NCBI RefSeq assembly: GCF_000482485.1
Contig: NZ_KI519440.1
Coordinates: 79,939-143,938 of the forward strand
DNA length: 64,000 bases
DNA from: Paucisalibacillus globulus DSM 18846
GTDB lineage: Bacteria > Bacillota > Bacilli > Bacillales > Amphibacillaceae
Direction of reading: 5' to 3'
The position numbers and the translations under genes were made by a program. How positions within the stretch are numbered: position 1 is the stretch's first letter; every line of letters begins with the position of its first letter. The notes below the pieces were generated by a model. That model saw nothing but the letters and a program-made list of their open reading frames with translations, was not told the origin of the DNA and ran no database searches. This document shows positions 43,303-50,883 of this stretch, piece by piece.

Positions 43303-43857
43303 TTGGTGGAACATGGTTTTAAAGTAAATTTTGAAAAATTATATTCGGAAAGTAAAGAGGAGCAATACGAAGCATTTCAAAACATTATGAATTTGATTAC
43401 TCATAAAGTAGACTGGGCGTATGAGGTGTGGGATGAATTAGTAGAGAATCTTACACATCATAATAACCATGAGCGTTCTAGAGCAGCACAATTTTTATGC
43501 GGATTAGCAAAAAGTGATCCGGAAAAACGAATCCTATCCGATTTTGAGGCTATCTGGAATGTCACATACGATAAAAAGTTTGTTACTGCACGTCATACAT
43601 TGCAAGCTATTTGGCAGGTTGGTCTTGCAGGGGAAGAGCAGAAAGAGATACTTTTAAAACATCTTGTTAACCGATTTAAGAACTGTTCGGATGAAAAGAA
43701 TTTTACGTTAATTCGTTTCGATATCATTCAAGGATTAAGAAATTTGTATGATGAACGGAACGAGGAACGGATGAAGGAAATTGCTCTAGGTCTTATCGCT
43801 GAAGAGACGGACGAGAAATATCAAAAGAAATATGCAAAAGTTTGGAAGAACATCTAA
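43303..43857 (+). CDS. HEAT-repeat-like helical protein
   Basis: 184 residues, entirely helical, with antiparallel helix pairs (AFQNIMNLITHKVDWAYEVW, RSRAAQFLCGLAKSDPEKRI, VTARHTLQAIWQVGLAG) suggesting an alpha-solenoid. The likely start is TTG 43303 or GTG 43306 after AAGGATGG; ATG further in would cut the first helix. It follows the YkvA gene by 41 bp. No enzymatic motif is seen. Confidence 0.65.
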   Translation: MVEHGFKVNFEKLYSESKEEQYEAFQNIMNLITHKVDWAYEVWDELVENLTHHNNHERSRAAQFLCGLAKSDPEKRILSDFEAIWNVTYDKKFVTARHTLQAIWQVGLAGEEQKEILLKHLVNRFKNCSDEKNFTLIRFDIIQGLRNLYDERNEERMKEIALGLIAEETDEKYQKKYAKVWKNI

Positions 43858-43862
43858 ATAGA

Positions 43863-43893
43863 TGAGCAGCCTCTTTTTTTTCAGAGGCTGCTT
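43863..43893. terminator. terminator between convergent genes
   Basis: GAGCAGCCTCT pairs with AGAGGCTGCT around a T-rich loop, between the HEAT-like gene (+) and the DUF3892 gene (-). Confidence 0.75.
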
Positions 43894-43894
43894 A

Positions 43895-44203
43895 TTAAAA
43901 TTCGGGTAGATTACCTAGGTTATTCTCCGTAATCCCATCTGGTTCACTACGTATGATATCACGCCCATATTTATGAAAAACATCCACATGGGCAAGTTTT
44001 CCAGCCTTTGCTTCGTCAAGTGCGGTGATGTAATCAAGTTCTTTACCTGAATTAGTTTTAAATGCAATAAGATCACCGTCATCATTTTTTCGAACTGCTA
44101 CAATCTGGTCTTTCCCATCTGCAATATTTCCTTTCGCATCTGGTTGCTGTTCATGTTGAGTTCTATATTCATTATAAATTTGTTCAAAATCTTTTTCAGG
44201 CAT
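43895..44203 (-). CDS. DUF3892 protein
   Basis: 102 residues. The C-terminal ~60 follow DUF3892: IVAVRKNDDGDLIAFKTNSGKELDY, then KLAHVDVFHKYG and IRSEPDGITENNLGNLP. These small proteins are common in spore-formers and have no known function. It lies 12 bp after a likely SASP gene on the same strand, so both may be expressed in the forespore. GGAGG is placed just before the ATG. Confidence 0.8.
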   Translation of the reverse strand: MPEKDFEQIYNEYRTQHEQQPDAKGNIADGKDQIVAVRKNDDGDLIAFKTNSGKELDYITALDEAKAGKLAHVDVFHKYGRDIIRSEPDGITENNLGNLPEF

Positions 44204-44215
44204 GATTGAACCTCC

Positions 44216-44410
44216 TTATTGTGAAATATCCTGATGTATTTGTTTTTTTATTTCTTCTGGATCTGTATCACTATATTTCTTCGTACCATGCCCACCGGTT
44301 TGCGCAAGCATTGCCTTTACCTCGTTATAAGAAAGCCCCGATTCAGCATTTTTACGTTTTATTTCTTCAATATCAGTACCAGCTACAGTTAAATTACGAT
44401 TATTTTCCAT
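44216..44410 (-). CDS. probable gamma-type small acid-soluble spore protein
   Basis: 64 residues, hydrophilic, starting MENNRNLTVAGTDIEEIKRKN; AGTDxxExKxxNAxSG is the pattern of gamma-type SASPs, and SDTDPEEIKKQ may be a second, degenerate repeat. GGAG lies upstream. On the same strand at 44454-44460 CATATTA fits the -10 of sigma-G/F promoters, but the -35 is poor. Gamma SASPs serve as amino-acid reserves in spores. Alternative: an unrelated small protein. Confidence 0.5.
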   Translation of the reverse strand: MENNRNLTVAGTDIEEIKRKNAESGLSYNEVKAMLAQTGGHGTKKYSDTDPEEIKKQIHQDISQ

Positions 44411-44516
44411 GTTAATTCTCCTTTCGATAGGTTATTTTGTGCTATATTAGTCTTTAATATGAAAAGCTGTAGTTGCTTTAAATTTCGTAGTTGATGGAAC
44501 TATGTGACGTAACCAG

Positions 44517-45038
44517 AGCCCTGTCAACCAGAACATGTGCCCGACTCAAGGAAACATGAGCCCATCAAATGAGAGCATGTGCCCGACTCAAGAAAACATG
44601 ATCCCTGTCAACTAGAGCATGTGCCCGACTCGAGAAAACATGAGTCCATCAAATGAGAGCATGTGCCCGACTCAAGAAAACATGAGCCCATCAAACGAGA
44701 GCATGTGCCCGATTCAGGAAAACATGAGCCCAGTCAACCAGAACATGCGCCCGATTCAAGAAAACATGAGCCCATCAAACCAGAACATGCGCCCGACTCA
44801 AGAAAACATGAGCCCATCAAACGAGAGCATGCGCCCGACTCAGGAAAACATGAGCCCTGTCAACCAGAACATGAGCCCGACTCAAGAAAACATGAGCCCA
44901 TCAAACGAGAACATGCGCCCGACTCAGGAGAACATGATCCCTGTCAACCAGAACATGAGCCCGACTCAAGGAAACATGAGCCCATCAAATGAGAGCATGT
45001 GCCCGACTCAGGAGAACATGTACCCTGATCAAGATAAT
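44517..45038. repeat. 21-bp tandem array, about 25 units
   Basis: From ATG 44535 there are 24 consecutive units of exactly 21 bp without indels, preceded by a partial unit. Units alternate between two types, ATG(T/C/A)GCCCGACTCA(A/G)GAAAAC and ATGAGCCC-ATCAAACGAGAGC or -TGTCAACCAGAAC, giving a 42-bp higher-order period. The core of each unit is AACATGnGCCC. A stop (TAG 44613-44615) breaks the only frame with ATG at every unit. Confidence 0.9.
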
Positions 45039-45068
45039 AAGGAACTTGTTACTGCGCAGTTTATATAA
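44619..45068 (+). CDS. possible heptapeptide-repeat protein encoded by the array
   Basis: 149 codons made of heptads Met-x-Pro-x-x-x-Asn/Ser (MCPTQENMSPSNES and variants), ending MYPDQDNKELVTAQFI. There is no RBS before ATG 44619, and the same repeat continues upstream of an in-frame TAG, so the frame may simply be open because 21 is a multiple of 3. A second frame across the array is open too. I keep it as a weak candidate; a non-coding satellite is more likely. Confidence 0.2.
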   Translation: MCPTRENMSPSNESMCPTQENMSPSNESMCPIQENMSPVNQNMRPIQENMSPSNQNMRPTQENMSPSNESMRPTQENMSPVNQNMSPTQENMSPSNENMRPTQENMIPVNQNMSPTQGNMSPSNESMCPTQENMYPDQDNKELVTAQFI

Positions 45069-45092
45069 TTACGAAAGTAGGGGAGAGTTAGT

Positions 45093-45989
45093 ATGAGGGC
45101 AAAAGCTACGTTTGTTTTAGTTATGCTTATTTTTGGAAGCCTTGGATTATTTGTGAAAAATATTAATTTGTCCTCGAGTGAGATAGCGCTTTTTCGCGGG
45201 GCAATTGGAAGTGTATTTTTAATTGGTGCAAGTATATTTATTAAGCAAAAGGTGAATGTAAAGTTAATCTCAAAACGGAATGTAATCTTACTTATCCTTT
45301 CTGGTTCAGCAATGGGGTTTAATTGGATTTTTCTATTTGAAGCCTATCGTTTCACAACCATTCCAAACTCCACACTTAGTTACTATTTCGCACCAATATT
45401 TGTTATGGTGTTAGCGCCATTTTTGTTAAAAGAAAAATGGACAACGAAAAAAGCGATTAGTATTTTATTTGGGTTTGTGGGATTGTTTTTAGTTATCCAA
45501 CCAGGTGTGGTAGAAATAAGTGGCAATTATAATCATCCAGTAGGTATTGGCTATGGTTTGTTGGCTGCAGGACTTTATGCAAGTGTCATTCTGATTAATA
45601 AATTTATCCGGAATTTGTCGGGTTTTCAAACGACAATTATGCAGCTTTCAATTGCAACGATTGTCATGTTTCCCTATGTTTTAATGACCCAGGAGATGGA
45701 TTATTCAGGAATTGACATGACTTCAGTACTATTGATTGCTATTTTTGGAATTGTACATACTGGAATTGCCTATCTTTTATATTTCTCCTCCATGAAAAAG
45801 TTAAAGGCTCAAACGATTGCTGTGCTAAGTTATATTGATCCTATTTCAGCAGTTGTGTTTGCTACACTTTTCTTAAATGAAAATATGACTGCTGTGCAGA
45901 TGCTCGGTGGAGCGTTGATATTGGGGGGCACATTGTTGAGTGAGATTTCGGTTAAGAGTTGGAAGAGGGGTATTAAGAAAGTTATTTAG
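45093..45989 (+). CDS. EamA-family (DMT) transporter
   Basis: 298 residues with ten TM helices in two EamA halves. The first begins VLVMLIFGSLGLFVKNINLSSSEIALFRG, the second GYGLLAAGLYASVILINK; both show the internal repeat and the glutamate in LLFEAYRFT/LNENMT regions. These carriers export amino acids or metabolites; substrate unknown. GGGAGAG precedes ATG 45093. It begins directly after the tandem array. Confidence 0.88.
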   Translation: MRAKATFVLVMLIFGSLGLFVKNINLSSSEIALFRGAIGSVFLIGASIFIKQKVNVKLISKRNVILLILSGSAMGFNWIFLFEAYRFTTIPNSTLSYYFAPIFVMVLAPFLLKEKWTTKKAISILFGFVGLFLVIQPGVVEISGNYNHPVGIGYGLLAAGLYASVILINKFIRNLSGFQTTIMQLSIATIVMFPYVLMTQEMDYSGIDMTSVLLIAIFGIVHTGIAYLLYFSSMKKLKAQTIAVLSYIDPISAVVFATLFLNENMTAVQMLGGALILGGTLLSEISVKSWKRGIKKVI

Positions 45990-46134
45990 ATGAAAGTAAT
46001 GTAAAAAAGTTATGATTGGAGTCTAATGAGTCAGATCATTTTTTAAGAGGACAAAATGCAGTAAAAAATAATGGTAAGGCAACTCAATTGTTTCTGAAAA
46101 TATAGAAGAAGTAATGCAAAAAACTTTTATGTAC

Positions 46135-46160
46135 ACCGCTGATCATTCAGCGGTTTTTTC
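46135..46160. terminator. terminator by GHL lipoprotein gene end
   Basis: ACCGCTGA-tcat-TCAGCGGT is flanked by T6 on the + strand and by A/T-rich sequence on the minus side. It overlaps the region just past the stop of the minus-strand gene. Confidence 0.65.
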
Positions 46161-46162
46161 AA

Positions 46163-47437
46163 TTACTTATAGGCTTCTACGGTATAAACATTACCTGCAT
46201 TCCAAATCAAATATTGTGAAATACCTTGGTCGTTTAAAGCCTGAATTTGTTTTCGTATATCATCTGCAGAATAAGCACTTAAATAGTCAAAGTCTTGTAC
46301 CCATGGGCGAATGCTAGCTACGTCTTCCCCTTTTTCTTCAAGTTTGCCGTTACGGTCTTTTGCATCTTTCATAGCTCGATTCATTATTTCGTATGGAGCG
46401 CGGTCTGGGTTTGGAACACCATATGAACCAGGTGCATAATGTGATGGGTAGGTCATTGGTGAAATGTAGTCTACATGTGGTGAGATGTTTTCCCAAACTT
46501 GGCCGATTCCCATGTCGTCTGATGCGGTTGTAACTAGGCCAAATACATCTGCTGAGACATATACTGGATAGTTACGTAAATGGTTTTCTGAATATTTTAG
46601 GAAGGCTAATATGTTGTCTGCCTTAGTGAGATTTTTTGGGTTATCAAAAGTTACTTCTTGGTCAACTTGTTTCGCTCTTTCAGGGAATCGAATATAGTCA
46701 TATTGAATTTCATCGAATCCACTGTCACTAGCTTCCTGGGCAATGGAAGTGATATATCCCCAGACCTCCTCTTTGTAAGGGTCAACCCATTTTGTGCCGG
46801 CAGCGTCCAGCCAAACCGCGCCGTTTTTTCTTTTGATGGCATAGTCATTTTTTTTGTCTGCCAAATAGGGGTCTTTAAAAACGACAATACGTGCAATGGT
46901 ATAAATACCAGCATCTTTAAACTGTTGAATTAATTTATTTAAATCCTTCGTTGCTGGACCTGCGTCTGAACCTATTTGATTGGCAAGTTCGATATTGGAA
47001 TCGTATGTGAGTTTGCCATAGTCATCCTTCACATCGATAACTGCTGCATTGAGGTTTGTGTTCTTTATGAGGTCAATGTATTTTTGAACATTTTCCTCGG
47101 TTATGGAAGTTCGATTAAGGTAAATACCTTTCACATCCACTTTCTCTGGCTTTTCAGAGTCTTTTGGTATGGGAATTTCTGGTGTGTTTTCTAATGATTT
47201 CGTGTTCCTAGTTGTTTCATTTGTGGAAGAAATTTTTCTAATACGGTTTTCTACATTTTCTGTTGTGCTCTTAGGGCTATTGCCTATGGTGGTGTCTTTA
47301 TCTATACGATCGTCTAACTTTGTATTGGACGTTGTTTGATTATCATTTGGGGTTGTAATTTCTGGTGTAGCTTGTTGTTCTGATGTGCATCCTACAAGTA
47401 GGACAAAAAGTATGATGGAAATTATTCTTTTTGCCAG
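46163..47437 (-). CDS. putative glycoside hydrolase (GHL/DUF4015) lipoprotein, CTG start
   Basis: The frame is open well upstream of the GTG at 47140. Reading on to 47437 adds 99 residues that begin (L)AKRIISIILFVLLVGCTS, a perfect lipoprotein signal with lipobox LLVGC, then a Thr/Asn-rich spacer. AGGAGGG sits 6-7 nt before a CTG codon at 47437, with no ATG, GTG or TTG in the right place, so CTG is the likely start. The ~325-residue catalytic part is a TIM barrel of the GHL type: VKGIYLNRTSITEENVQKYI, AAVIDVKDDYGKLTYDS, FDEIQYDYIRFPE, VDYISPMTYPSHY. It acts outside the cell on an unknown polysaccharide. Confidence 0.85.
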   Translation of the reverse strand: MAKRIISIILFVLLVGCTSEQQATPEITTPNDNQTTSNTKLDDRIDKDTTIGNSPKSTTENVENRIRKISSTNETTRNTKSLENTPEIPIPKDSEKPEKVDVKGIYLNRTSITEENVQKYIDLIKNTNLNAAVIDVKDDYGKLTYDSNIELANQIGSDAGPATKDLNKLIQQFKDAGIYTIARIVVFKDPYLADKKNDYAIKRKNGAVWLDAAGTKWVDPYKEEVWGYITSIAQEASDSGFDEIQYDYIRFPERAKQVDQEVTFDNPKNLTKADNILAFLKYSENHLRNYPVYVSADVFGLVTTASDDMGIGQVWENISPHVDYISPMTYPSHYAPGSYGVPNPDRAPYEIMNRAMKDAKDRNGKLEEKGEDVASIRPWVQDFDYLSAYSADDIRKQIQALNDQGISQYLIWNAGNVYTVEAYK

Positions 47438-47588
47438 TTTAATCCCTCCTTTTGTTATTACGTTGTGCTCTTTTAGATTTTTTGATTCGAGTTATAAATT
47501 AGCAAATGCGAGTGATTTTTCATGTACATGATAATGGCGTTATAAGGGTAAAATAGGGGAACCAAATAAAACCTTTGGGGGAATGTTT

Positions 47589-48554
47589 ATGGCATTTTTG
47601 CAGCTTGTTAAAAAAGGGAATACTTCTTCAGGTGTGGCTGCGATTGGTAATCTTTTTCTTGCTATTATTAAAATTATTGCTGCAGGTGTAAGTGGTAATG
47701 GGACAATGTTTGCTTCTGCTATGCATTCCTTTGCTGATTCCATTAACCAGGCATTTGTATTTTTCGGTAGTGTGCTTGCTGAAATGAAGCCGTCAAAACG
47801 ATTTCCGACTGGTTTTGGGCGTGTCATAAATATATTTTGCATGATTGCTGTTATTGTTGTTACAGTAATGGCTTATGAGACGATTAAAGAGGGGTGGCAT
47901 CTAATACAGCATCCGCAGGAGTCAAGTAATTTTTGGCTGAATATCGGAATTTTGGTTGCAGCCTTTTTTGTAGACGGATTTATATTAGTAAAAGCGATGA
48001 AGGAAATAAAGCATGAAGCTAAATTAGAAAACGAAGGAAATCTATTTGCTTCTGCTTTTAAAGGGGCTAAAAAAGCTTCACCAGCAACACGACTTGTTTT
48101 CTACGAGGATTTAGTGGCTACTTCTAGTGCCATACTGGCCATCATTGGAATCGTACTTTCACAGTATTTTGATATACTCCAAGCAGATGGTGTTATTTCT
48201 ATTTTCATTGGTCTTTTAATGCTCTTTGTAGCCTATCGAGTTGGTTATGACAATATGGTAGGTTTGATTGGTGTAACAGCTCCTGCGGATGTGGAGAATA
48301 AGATTGCTGCCGATCTCTTAGTCGAGGAAACGGTTGTTGATATTTTTAAGTTACGTGTAATTCAAGAGGGAAGAACGTTTCATGTTGATGTGACAGTTGA
48401 GCTTATAAAAGGTTTAAGCTTAGCAGAGGCAGATGATATAAAGTTCCAATTGACTGATAAGTTACTTAGAGAATCAGATATAGCTGATGTAGTCCTTGGG
48501 ATAATTGAGGACGATGACAAGAAAACTTGGAAAGAAAAACAAGAAAAAACATAA
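47589..48554 (+). CDS. cation diffusion facilitator (CDF) transporter
   Basis: 321 residues from ATG 47589, 7 nt after GGGGG; ATG 47583 is too close. Six TM helices, with the CDF metal-site pattern MHSFADSINQAFVFFG in helix 2 and a cytosolic C-terminal metallochaperone-like domain (FKLRVIQEGRTFHVDVTVEL). CDF proteins exchange Zn2+, Mn2+ or Fe2+ for protons. The helix 2 motif reads HSxxD with N following, so the metal cannot be predicted. Confidence 0.85.
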   Translation: MAFLQLVKKGNTSSGVAAIGNLFLAIIKIIAAGVSGNGTMFASAMHSFADSINQAFVFFGSVLAEMKPSKRFPTGFGRVINIFCMIAVIVVTVMAYETIKEGWHLIQHPQESSNFWLNIGILVAAFFVDGFILVKAMKEIKHEAKLENEGNLFASAFKGAKKASPATRLVFYEDLVATSSAILAIIGIVLSQYFDILQADGVISIFIGLLMLFVAYRVGYDNMVGLIGVTAPADVENKIAADLLVEETVVDIFKLRVIQEGRTFHVDVTVELIKGLSLAEADDIKFQLTDKLLRESDIADVVLGIIEDDDKKTWKEKQEKT

Positions 48555-48590
48555 AAGCGAAGAGTTAGAAGCTCTTCGCTTTTTTATATG
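48554..48590. terminator. terminator between convergent CDF and EAL genes
   Basis: AAAGCGAAGAG pairs with CTCTTCGCTTT followed by TTTT. It overlaps the last codons of the minus-strand EAL gene (its stop is at 48565). Confidence 0.8.
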
Positions 48591-50565
48591 CGTTTTTACA
48601 CCATACTTCGAATTCATCAATTGGTATTGGTTTGCTGTAATAATACCCTTGGCCAAACAAGTTATGTGTGGAAAGCATTTCAATTTGTTCTTTTGTTTCA
48701 ATACCTTCAATGACCACTTTGGTATTAATTTTTTTTCCGATTTGTATGATTGCCTCCAATAACGAACGGACACGGTTATTTATTAAGGAGTCATTTAAGA
48801 AAGAACGGTCAATTTTTAATTCATCAATTTCAATATTACGTATCATGCTTAAGGATGAATATCCGATACCAAAGTCATCAAGAGAAACGCCAACACCCAA
48901 GTTACGTAGTGCCAGAATATTATCCTTGGCATCTTCATAATAAAGAAATGCACTTTCTGTTATTTCTAGTGTTAAAAGTTTCGAATCAACTTGTTCATCA
49001 CTAAGAATCGTTTGAACTCGGTCAATAAAGTTTGGTGTCATTAATTGCCTTGTCGAAATATTTACGGAGATAGGAAAGGAATCTAATCCATTTTCCTTAA
49101 ATCGTTTAATGTCACGACATGCCTGCCGTAATACCCATTCACCAATAGGTATGATTAATCCTGTTTCTTCAGCAATCGGGATGAATTCATCTGGTGGAAT
49201 TTTTCCCATGCCACATTCCCATCGTAATAAGACTTCAGCACCTGTGATTCGAAAAGTAGCGATATCAAATTGTGGTTGGTAATGAACACTTAATTCGTTA
49301 TTTTCAATGGCTTTATGTAAATAAGTTTCTAAAATCATTTGCCGTTTCATTTTTTGATTCAGTTCATCGTTATAAAAATGAAAATTGTTTTTGCCATTTT
49401 CTTTTGCAAGGTACATAGCAAAATCAGCTTTTTTAATTAATGCTTCCGCATCATCTTCCCAGTCAAGGTTAATGCTGACACCTATACTTGGTGTAGAAAT
49501 AATTTCTGTTCCATTAATTTTATATGGAGAATTCATTTTTAAGATTATTTCTTTTGCAAGATCCTCAATCTCATCTGAATTACGACCTTCAACTAATACT
49601 AAAAATTCATCTCCACTTTGGCGCGAAACGACATCACTTTCTCTCAAAATGGATTTTAGTCGTCCTGCAATTTGAATTAATAATTGGTCACCTGCACTGT
49701 GGCCCAGTGTATCATTAATTCGTTTGAAATTATCAAAATCAATGAACATAACTGCCAAGGAACGACTGTATTTTTTAGCTGTGATTAATGCAGTATCTAA
49801 ATAATTTTGGAACCAGTTTCGATTGGTTAGTCCTGTTAATGAATCATAATGAATTAATTGATTCATTTTTTGTTCTGCTTTAACTTGTTCAGTGATATCA
49901 AAAATAACACCATCAACCCGTGTAACTACTCCTTTTTTATCCATATACGGAGTTGCACGATCTTGCATCCATCGTATCTCACCATTGCTATGGAAGAAAC
50001 GATAAGTAATCGTTGTTTTCTTTCCGGATTTTTGCTGTTCGAGTGCATTTAAGATAATCTGTTTGTCTTCAGGATGAACAACTTCTAACCATAAATCAGG
50101 ATTATCTCTAAAGGTGCCAATTGATACGCCATAGATAGCCGCATAACCTTCTGAGTAAGTATGGTCATCTGTTTCAATATCCCATGTCCAAAAGGATATA
50201 TCATTATTTTTAAAAAGCTTATTCAATTGCATTTCATTTGTTCTAATTCTTGAACCTAGTGTGCCGAGTGAAAGTGAAATGAATAGGCCGATTACTTGTG
50301 TAAATGAATTATCAGTGGAGAGTTCATTAGGAGTAGAAATTAAACCCATGACCAAATAAATCCCACTGAGAATCATGAAAAAGATTAAACCACCAAATAG
50401 TCCACCAAAATAGGAAAATAATGCAACTAGTATAATACTAACTGTCCAATAAAGCCCTTCAGTCTCTAGTGGTATATTGGTTTCTATGTAAAAGGAAGCT
50501 GCTATAACAAGAGTTCCTATTATCCACATAAGAAGTGGAATCTTATTTAAGCCATGTTTAGTCAT
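48565..50565 (-). CDS. PAS-GGDEF-EAL cyclic-di-GMP enzyme, membrane-bound
   Basis: 666 residues. About five TM helices (1-105), a PAS/PAC domain (~115-230; HPEDKQ, DGVIFDITEQV), GGDEF (~240-395) and EAL (~405-660). The GGDEF site reads SGDEF, an allowed variant, with an inhibitory RxxD site (RESD) before it. The EAL site reads EVLLRW with LEITES, DDFGIGYSSL and KIDRSF, so phosphodiesterase residues look complete. It could make and degrade c-di-GMP. It is transcribed away from a second GGDEF gene. Confidence 0.9.
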   Translation of the reverse strand: MTKHGLNKIPLLMWIIGTLVIAASFYIETNIPLETEGLYWTVSIILVALFSYFGGLFGGLIFFMILSGIYLVMGLISTPNELSTDNSFTQVIGLFISLSLGTLGSRIRTNEMQLNKLFKNNDISFWTWDIETDDHTYSEGYAAIYGVSIGTFRDNPDLWLEVVHPEDKQIILNALEQQKSGKKTTITYRFFHSNGEIRWMQDRATPYMDKKGVVTRVDGVIFDITEQVKAEQKMNQLIHYDSLTGLTNRNWFQNYLDTALITAKKYSRSLAVMFIDFDNFKRINDTLGHSAGDQLLIQIAGRLKSILRESDVVSRQSGDEFLVLVEGRNSDEIEDLAKEIILKMNSPYKINGTEIISTPSIGVSINLDWEDDAEALIKKADFAMYLAKENGKNNFHFYNDELNQKMKRQMILETYLHKAIENNELSVHYQPQFDIATFRITGAEVLLRWECGMGKIPPDEFIPIAEETGLIIPIGEWVLRQACRDIKRFKENGLDSFPISVNISTRQLMTPNFIDRVQTILSDEQVDSKLLTLEITESAFLYYEDAKDNILALRNLGVGVSLDDFGIGYSSLSMIRNIEIDELKIDRSFLNDSLINNRVRSLLEAIIQIGKKINTKVVIEGIETKEQIEMLSTHNLFGQGYYYSKPIPIDEFEVWCKNAYKKAKSF

Positions 50566-50883
50566 CTATACTCACCTGTCAAATTATGTCGGAATTTGCG
50601 ATTCTTACTTTGTAGTGTAACACAATAAGTAAAAATTGAGAAATTATTATTTTTTCAGGTTCTGTCTTTTGTCTAATTATTGTATTAATTACAAAATATG
50701 TATAAATTGTGTAGTAAATTTCATGATTTATAGATCTATTTATCGTTTAGTGAATTAAGGATTGGGATTACACTTTTGTATCATATATGGCTTACGTAAA
50801 AAATAAACAAAGGTTAATGGGTATAAAGACCTATTGTTTTTCTAGGTATAATTTAGTATTTTTTAACTAGAATTACCTATATA
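50566..50883. other. divergent promoter region
   Basis: 318 bp, very AT-rich, between two divergent c-di-GMP genes. No ORF or strong hairpin is visible. Both promoters should lie here; I cannot assign -35/-10 boxes with confidence. Confidence 0.4.

Noticed and set aside
44663..44992. second open frame across the 21-bp array (HEPIKRE-type repeat)
   Set aside because: A 21-bp period keeps any stop-free frame open; no start signal.
44517..45038. CRISPR array
   Set aside because: Units are 21 bp without unique spacers and no cas genes are nearby.
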